Positions 57,077 to 64,000 of a stretch of 64,000 bases of DNA are shown one piece after another. Source of the DNA: Bidens hawaiensis. Its lineage: Eukaryota > Streptophyta > Magnoliopsida > Asterales > Asteraceae. The notes beneath the pieces are model-generated. The model saw nothing but the letters and a program-made list of their open reading frames with translations. It did no database searches and was not told where the DNA came from. The stretch spans positions 3,495,001 through 3,559,000 of the forward strand of contig JAIQDT010000027.1 in assembly GCA_021521415.1 (NCBI GenBank), in the 5' to 3' direction. The first letter of the stretch is position 1; each line of letters begins with the position of its first letter. Made by a program: the position numbers and the translations under genes.

Positions 57077-57689
57077 CAATATTCTTGCTTATTGTGTTGA
57101 TCCATGTTCATGATGTCATGTTAGCTTATCAATTTATATAGGGTTTAGTGTTTCGTGAGATTGCTTGCCTAAGATACTATTAATTAACCCTATTTGATAA
57201 CCGTAAGGAAGTCAATATAACTGATTGCTTAATAATCTAATATTCATTCTTTGGGATTTCTTTTGATTCAGTCAATGGTCCTTAGGGTTTGTTAGATGAA
57301 TACGTTTAGAAATTAGTTTCCATAATCATGTTATTTGTCCATTGCTTGATGATTGTTGATACATGGGATTCTTACCTAGGTAGATTCCTTCTCTGATTGC
57401 CTTCGATCTTGTGTTTAAATGCTTGTTTCTCGTTTGCTTATTTATTTGCTTTCTTAGATAAATCTTAGTTTAAAAACCCCCTTTAATATTAATAATAAAT
57501 AGTCGTGTCGTAAGTCGAGTCTAAATAGTTAATTAACGTAATTTATAGAGTCCTGTTGGTTCGATATTCCGGATTTACTTAGCTTTACTACAATTGACTG
57601 GTTCACTTGCCGGTGTTTTGTGTAGTTGAGTCTTAAGTCTAGTTTTTATTATTTGTTTAGTTTAGTTAATATTTAATTGACTGTTTCCA
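57077..57689 (+). other. Continuation of the unassigned target, right of element C
   Basis: Resumes the sequence interrupted at 32311. GTTGGTTCGATATTCCGG at about 57555 is a phrase common near the 3' side of large Ty3 LTRs or leaders. No gene. It joins the Tat-lineage codons of element H at about 57690 without a primer site, so a deletion lies at this join. Confidence 0.4.
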
Positions 57690-59163
57690 GTACATCAGGT
57701 ATCAAGGGAAGAAAATGCCAGGGCAGATGCTTTGGCAAATTTAGCCTCATCTCTGAAAATTCCAGAAGACATGAAGATCCCAATTATTCATGTTCTCTCA
57801 CCAGCAATAGGAGAACTAGAAGTGGGGAAGATAACGAATGACAAAGAAATTGTACTTTGGGATCCATTATCCACGAATATTCAAGAATCATGGATCCTCT
57901 CGATCAAGAAGTACATTCAAACAGGAGAGATTCCAACCACTGAGAATCCCAAATCCTTCAAACTCAAGGTATCACAATATATTTTATTAGATGATATGCT
58001 ATACAGGAAATCTCTTGCAGGTCCATACTTGAAGTGCATCGAGGATCCTAAAATCCAAGAGGTGCTCAAAGATTTTCATGAAGGTGATTGTGGTAATCAC
58101 ACCGGAGGTAGAGCCCAGTTTTCTAGGATTCTAAAAACAGGATACTTCTGGCCAACAATGAAGAGAGGCGCGGTGGACTATTCATAAACATGTGATGCTT
58201 GTCAAAGACATGCAAACATCCTTCACCTGCCAGCAGAACCTATGTATCCTATATCCTCTTCATGGCCTTTCATGAAATCGGGTATTGATATTGTAGGCAA
58301 ACTACCTAAGGCACTAGGAGGAAAAGTATTCATGCCTGCAATGACGGATTACTTTTTAAAATGGATAGAAGCAGAAGATTTTGTTCAAGTACGCGAAAAA
58401 GAGGTGATATATTTCATTAAAAAAATTATTATTACTAGATTTGGTATCCCCTTGGAAATTGTTTGTGACAATGGGTCCCAGTTTATTGGGAAAAGAACCA
58501 CTAACTTTTGTGACAGCTGGGGCATCAAGATGATAACCTCTACTCCAGTGCATCCTCATGCTAATGGTCAAGCGGAGTCTAGCAACAAAATCATCATCAA
58601 CAATCTAAAGAAGAAGCTAGGATCCAAGAAGGGAAAGTGGGCTGAGGAGCTACCTTATTTTCTTTGGACCAATAGAACCACACCTAAGAATGCAACAGGC
58701 CAAACACCCTTTTCATTGGTGTTTGGCTCAGAAGCTGTAATTCCCACAGAACTGGTAGTTCACACAGCTAGTACAAGCATACGTGATCCTGAGGCCAACG
58801 AAGAAATCCTTCTTGAAGACTTGGATACGGTTGAAGAACTTAGAGACCTGGCCAAGATCATAATGTCAGCTTATCAACAAAGGGTAGCTGGGGCATACAA
58901 CCAAAATATAAGGATCAGAAGATTTCAAGAAGGAGATTTAGTTTTGAGGAAAGCCTTCCAAAATACAACCAATCCGGCTGATGGGAAGTTAGAACCCAAA
59001 TGGTAAGGTCCTTATCAGATCGAGTCGGAGGCAGGAAAAGGGGCACATCATTTGCTCACTATGGAAGGTAACAGGTCACCAAGAGCATGGAATGCTATCC
59101 ACCTCAAGAAGTACTTTTTCTTATCAGGATCAAGTATCCTAATAGGATTGAATATCCTTGAAT
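57690..59163 (+). pseudogene. pol: Element H RNase H end and integrase
   Basis: Opens in VSREENARADALANLAS, the end of the Tat RNase H. Then the integrase: HHCC finger (FHEGDCGNH ... TCDACQ) and core D (GIDIVGKLP), D (VCDNGSQF), E (GQAESSNK), all three catalytic residues kept. Two stops break an otherwise single frame: TAA at 58185-58187 inside the zinc finger and TAA at 59004-59006 before the terminal domain. Both may be A-to-T changes of Lys codons. The final stop is at about 59161. Confidence 0.85.
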
Positions 59164-60521
59164 GATCTAGGATCCTAAAATCGGTAACATCTATCTAATC
59201 ACTTATCCTTTTCAAATTCTTATTAATTTAATAATATATTTTTAACGTTTGTCTTTTCCATGTTTTTAAGTAACAATGCAGGTTTTAATAAGAGGTTCAA
59301 TGTCTAAGAGGTTGGTCACCTCTCCTTTATCTTTAAGGTACTTTACTATTTCCCTTGGCCTAGCCCACAATTGGATATGACCCCCGATGGTCATATCCCC
59401 TAAGGTTTAAAGGTTTCCACCTTTCTTAAAAATTAGAGTTTCTACACTCTCGCCTGGAGCGCACGCTATCCAACGTATAGTCCGGGGCAGCATGACCAGT
59501 ACACGCTTAGTGGCTGACAATTTCGTTGTCTTTGGCTATATGGAGGATCCTACGATTTATGGTAGACGTACCATACCACCGGTTTATAACATTTTCACGT
59601 TATCTCAAGACAAAGGTTTCTAACATTTTCATGTTAGCTAAGGTTTATAACGTTTTCACGTTATCTCACGTTTGGGCTAAATCCCGGTTTGGGCGAGTCC
59701 CCAGTTGACATCCGTATCCTTGGGCCAGTCCCCAGTTTTTGGGCTTGTCCCCAGTTTGACACCAGTTTGGGCTCGTCCCCAGATTACACAGGCTTGTCCC
59801 CAGTTGCACGTGCTTGTCCCCAGTTTATTTTATGGGCTTGTCCCTGGTTTATTGGGTTTAATCCCAGATAATATCATAAGTTATTTGTATCAAGTATCAT
59901 AAATTAGTTCTAAGGATCACCAAATGATCAATACTTATGGATTCAAAATCCTTTAATTCAGTTTTATATGGATTGCAAAAGGATCAATACTTATGGTAAC
60001 TTAGGTCTAACCAGACCTTACGGTATGATTTCTGTTTATCAGTTTACACTTATTGATTTCAATTTATATCTTTATAGATATAAGGATTCATTATTCTCAA
60101 TCTATTTTTATAAGGATTTAACGTCCTGGTTTATATTTGCATGGATATTTTATCCTAAAAACCTTTTACTAAAGAATATTTCTCAAAACTTTCAACAAGT
60201 CTAAAGCCATATCAGACAAACTTTCAAAATAACAGACAATCAACAAATAGTTAAAAGATACTATTTTTTAAACTTACTTGCAATTACCGAAAATCTTAAC
60301 CCGGATTTCACCATTCAAAAAATGGACCATCCACCCGGGTTAAACATGTGTTACTAGTTGTTCATGATTTGCAGGGAGAAGGATATATAGCCGAAAGGGA
60401 AGTTCCCAAGGAAACTCTATAGATATACGATAATTATATTTAGCTTGTCAATATCATCTGTTTTTGCAGGAAGTTTGAATTCAAAGGAAAAATGACAGCT
60501 GTGATCTTATCACAACCACCA
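59164..60521 (+). other. 3' untranslated region of element H
   Basis: Non-coding, with two small tandem arrays (about 59570-59675, TTTATAACATTTTCACGTTA-like units, and 59690-59850) and many GGATCA/TATCCT words. Confidence 0.6.
59690..59850 (+). repeat. Seven GGGCTTGTCCCCAGTTT-like units
   Basis: Irregularly spaced units with the core GTCCCCAGTT, each preceded by GGGC/GGCT; GGG and CCC within each unit can pair. Confidence 0.8.
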
Positions 60522-60534
60522 TTTTGGGGGCAAT
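60522..60534 (+). other. Polypurine tract of element H
   Basis: TTTTGGGGGCAAT directly before the LTR start TGTTAGTGCATAG. Confidence 0.75.
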
Positions 60535-61030
60535 TGTTAGTGCATAGAAATTTGACACTGTGGATATGTTATCCTGGCATATGTTTTGGATCAGTTATCC
60601 TTAGCGTGTGTTCTAGATCCCGTCAGGATCAAGGATCCACAGTACTTATTATTTATTAACGGTTGTTCTCATGTGTAGTCTTATATTTAATAGGTATAAC
60701 GGTTAGAAGACTCATTTTATCCACTAACTTGCAGTCAAGAAGATATTGACGTGTCTGGATCAATTATCCTTCTGAAGAGTTCCAGAGCTATGTCAGGATC
60801 ATGAATCCTCGATATTTGGTGTTGTTAACGGTTGTTTCATATATGAAGGTTGATATTTATCAAGTGAAACGGCTCCAAGACTTATTCCACCAGATATTTC
60901 GCTATTGGACTTGTCAAACACTTGGTCAAAGTGGTAGTTACGTTTATATTTAAGACAATGGCGGATTTTTAGGGATTATTAGTTAATAGTCTTTATTATT
61001 CATAACTCCATTGAGTTATTATCTTTGTTG

Positions 61031-61038
61031 TATAAATA
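61031..61038 (+). promoter_or_regulatory. TATA box of LTR H
   Basis: TATAAATA followed by GAGGC, with a plausible transcribed leader downstream. Confidence 0.65.
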
Positions 61039-61180
61039 GAGGCTATGATCAGCTAGGAAAACGCACCCAACACACAACAACACACTCTGCTCACTACGAA
61101 TTCAGCTGCATACACACAGACACATAGCTTTCGTTGTAACACTGATCATAATCCAACCTTGTATCCTCATTTTTTATATT

Positions 61181-61186
61181 AATAAA
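61181..61186 (+). terminator. Possible polyadenylation signal in LTR H
   Basis: AATAAA about 150 bases after the TATA box, the usual order in an LTR (promoter, then poly(A) signal). Confidence 0.4.
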
Positions 61187-61417
61187 GCGGTAATCGACGA
61201 GTTGTCTAGGTGTACAACTCAGCAAAGCCTTGTAAGGATTACATCAAGCTCCAAGAGATGTTCTAGGGATAATGTATCTAAATTCTTTTAGTGAGGATTA
61301 GTGCTATGATGATGAAAACAAGTATGTATCGATTGCAAACACAACCACACAGATTTGTTACGGGGAAAATCCCTTGATCTGGTTCAGATCGCTGGCACAA
61401 AAACCCCGGCTGATAGG

Positions 61418-63352
61418 AACTTCAAAGCCTGTAAGTTGAGAAACATAAACCTCATCATCTATTTTTCAATTTAGGAAGGCAGATTTGACATCTAATTGGT
61501 AAACCTTGATGTTCTTAGATTCTGCATAAGCCAAGAAGATACTTATGGGTTCCAATCTAGCCACAGGTGCAAACACCTCTTCAAAATCTATTCCTTCCTC
61601 TTCTAAGAATCCAAGTGCCACAAGTCTTGCTAGGTTTTTCACTACAATCCCTTTTTCATCCCTTTTATTTTTAAAACCAACTTGGTGCCTATTGCATGTT
61701 TTCCTTTAGGCTTATCAACTAGTTCCTAGACTTGCAAATCCCTGACTGTGCCAATTCCTCTTGCATTGCTTCTACCCATCTGCTATCTTTCAAGGCTTGT
61801 TAAATGTTTCTTGGTTTAACCTGGGATAGAAAGCATGAGAAAAGGCAATTATTTGTAGTTTCAGATCCACTTCTAGTAACTCATTCATGCAGGTCACCAA
61901 TGATGTTCCCAAAAGATTGATTTCTTTGTGTTGAGGTTGTTTGTACAGTTGACCTTGTTGTGACTTCAGGTTCCAAGTTGGAAACATTAAGATATGGTTC
62001 TTTATTTTGTTGATCTTCAATGTTTGATGTGGAAGCAATGTCATTGGAGATTTCAAGATTGTTAAAAAAGGATTCAAATATATTTTTAGGATTCAATAAT
62101 AACTAGACAAAATCTCTTCTTACTAATGCTTTGAACACAAACATGACCAAATAGATCCATGTCAAGCATCTCAAGCACTTGTTCAATTGAGTTGATTAAC
62201 TTTGTCGTGTGGGATGATTTGGGTTGTTTTCCCATCTTGCATGAGGAACATATTTCATATAATTTGAACTCCCTTATTGGTAGACCAATAACACGTTTTC
62301 CCTTGACAAGCTTGTTCATATTCTTTTGATTGCATGACACAATTTCCTATGCCCTAACTTATATTCATTTTGAGAAGCCTGTGAGACAAAGCATGCTCCT
62401 CTCCTTGACAATGCATCCTTCATTTTAAGCTCATATAAGTTTCCATTTCAGGAGCCATCATCATTATCATGTCAGGTCGAATCACAAACTTAGGTTTCAA
62501 AATGAAGCAGGGAGAGTCATCAAAACCCACCTTATAACCATTGTCACACATTTGTGATATACTCAATAAATTATACTAAAGTCCTTCAACATAAAGCACA
62601 TTGTCAAATGAGACTTTTCCAATAGTTAAAATGCCTTTTTCACATGATCTTTACTACATTTTCATCACTACCAAAAACCATTAGACCCTCAAATTTCTCT
62701 TCTTAGTTGATCAATGACCCTTTATTGCAGGTCATCTGCCTGGAACACCCACTATCCATATACGAAATGTCATTTTTCTCTGTGGAATGAAACTGCACAT
62801 TAAAAATACAAATTGATCAGGTTTGGAGCGAGACACAAGCCATTGAAGGGTGTACTTCTTCATATACATAATCAACCGTTTAATTGGAACTAGGTCTTCA
62901 TAAACTATTTCACATGATTCTTCAGTTTCATAGCCACTTTCTTCACTATTTCCTTTGTGTACCACAACACTCAGACACTGTTATAAGACCGGTTCTTCTT
63001 TTTTCATTATAATCTTTCGGGCCACATCTTTCATTTTCTAAAGAAAGCATGTTGGTTCAAAACCATATTTCGATAAGTATTTCTCATCTCCATTTAGCTT
63101 GCCCATAGGTTTCCTTTTGAATGTCTTTACATCATATCTTTATTTCACAACAGATGAAACGAAATTTTTGAATTCCGTTGAAGTTTCAGAATCTTGAGAT
63201 TTGAAAGAAACACTCTTGATCAACTTGCATCCCTTTTTCAAGATGAGCATAAAATCTTTTATAATAAGAAAAATCTTGACCAAATTTATTACTATCAATA
63301 ACATTAAAAGGTTCAGGCATGATTTTGTCTTTGAAGAGTAAGTGTGACGTCC
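61418..63352 (-). pseudogene. pol: Element F: Copia pol relic with the integrase core deleted
   Basis: Minus strand, right to left: shattered gag-like frames (63140-63358), protease core YMDSGCSRQMT near 62750, pre-integrase zinc domain (NKLVKGKRVIGLPI, CSSCKMGKQPKSSH; 62340-62100) ending at HMDLFG-like MDLFGHV, then a jump to the linker between integrase and RT (62096-61790) and RT up to [10 protein letters not shown] and the QPPGF region (read QLTGF) at about 61420. The catalytic D, D and E of integrase after the first Asp are missing, so the deletion removed the core. Many stops and frameshifts. The relic is cut off at LTR H on the left. Confidence 0.8.
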
Positions 63353-64000
63353 TGTCACACCCTAAAAATCCACTAACGAAGTTTTGCCGTCAGAGGGTGT
63401 GAACTAACAGGATCGGAATCATTAGTTCTAATCAAACATCATAAGTAAAGTTTTCAAACCACGAAAACATTTAAGTGCAAATAAGTGCGGAAGCGTAAAA
63501 TCATAAACCAAGTGTTGCGTCACGCAGGACGACTTAAAACCCAATTGGTAACAGTTTAAAAACAAGTTTGCAAAAACGATAGAGTTCAAGGTAATGCATG
63601 ATCCTACATCACGCGCCCGCCTCGACTACCTGAGAATAACATACTAAAAGTGTCAACACGGGGTTGGTGAGTTCACAAGTTTATATAAATAAAGCGTTTG
63701 CGTTTTGCGTTTGCGTTTTGCGTTTGCGTTTGCGTTACCAGATAATGTTAAATCAATTATATATCTATAGGTAGCTAGCCTATAAAACAAGTATTACTAA
63801 GTGTTCGACACCGAAGCTGACTGTTTATCAATTGCCTTGCCACCATGTCTATCCAGACCATGGAAAATGTGTTAGCCAAGATTACACCCGCTCGACCTCA
63901 AGTCGAGTTTAGCGTTGGGTGGGGTTTGTCAAACCCAGTAGTACTACTCAACAGTGACTTGCTATTATCCAATATTAAACGGTTCAATGTTATAAAGGAC
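63353..64000 (-). repeat. LTR G, partial at the window edge
   Basis: Plus-strand TGTCACACCCTAAAAATCC directly after the Copia relic. GTTGGTGAGTTCACAAGTTT (63664 on) parallels GTTGGTGAGTTTCACTAATT in LTR D at a similar distance from the edge, so this is likely a minus-strand Ty3 LTR running out of the window. Confidence 0.6.
63694..63736. repeat. Short GCGTTT/GCGTTTT tandem repeat
   Basis: Seven units alternating between GCGTTT and GCGTTTT inside LTR G. Confidence 0.85.

Larger units (their letters stand above)
57690..61417 (+). mobile_element. Element H: Tat-lineage Ty3 relic, 5'-truncated
   Basis: End of RNase H, integrase, long repeat-rich 3' untranslated region, polypurine tract and LTR, all in + orientation. 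Everything before the end of RNase H is missing, and the LTR is cut off by the Copia relic F. Integrase motifs and the ending WNAIHLKKYFF are typical of the Tat (Retand/Ogre-type) lineage. Confidence 0.8.
60535..61417 (+). repeat. 3' LTR of element H (3'-truncated)
   Basis: Starts TGTTAGTGCATAG. Holds two related ~140-base units (about 60587-60725 and 60759-60896, both GGATCA-TTATCCTT ... TTAACGGTTGTT). The end is not seen: Copia sequence F begins at about 61418. Confidence 0.65.

Noticed and set aside
1..64000. Integrated virus or host genes
   Set aside because: All protein motifs fit Ty1/Copia or Ty3 retrotransposons; no movement, coat or replication protein of a plant virus and no host exon structure was seen.

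Overview
The window is a piece of a plant nuclear genome, AT-rich and made almost entirely of nested and decayed retrotransposons. I see no host protein-coding gene, rRNA, tRNA or CRISPR array. Complete and broken LTR elements, initiator-methionine-tRNA primer sites, Tekay/Del-like Ty3 chromodomain integrases and a Copia element with an extra ORF after pol point to a dicot. The protein families remind me most of Asteraceae elements, but that placement is from memory.

Layout, left to right. 129-815: a (TA)n-flanked MITE-like element. 831-10039: element A, a Ty3-type LTR element with no recognisable pol. 10040-10750: an LTR fragment of the same family (J). 10751-14421 and 21590-25960: non-coding repeat DNA ending in a minus-strand gag/protease relic (K). 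Inside K sits solo LTR I (14427-21584, TSD AGTAT), and element B (16540-21573, + strand, broken pol) is inserted near the 3' end of that LTR. 26060-31296: element E, a minus-strand Copia relic. 31297-32311 plus 57077-57690: an unassigned LTR/leader-like target. Into it went element C (32317-57071, minus, Copia, TSD AGTGA). Element D (40825-53705, minus, Ty3 Tekay-like, TSD CTATC) then landed in the pol gene of C. 57690-61417: element H, a Tat-lineage Ty3 relic (+). 61418-63352: element F, a Copia relic (minus). 63353-64000: start of another LTR (G).

Order of events follows from nesting and LTR divergence counted by eye: C LTRs differ at about 10 of 422 sites, D LTRs at about 20 of roughly 3370, so D is younger, as nesting requires.

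The most interesting signal is not a gene. Several unrelated elements carry arrays of short inverted repeats in their LTRs and untranslated regions. In E the four LTR copies keep the same centre while both arms change together; in C the same arms sit just upstream of the LTR TATA box and again upstream of a second TATA box ahead of the extra ORF. Element D has an uncharacterised ORF before gag whose product ends in a hydrophobic, membrane-like segment.
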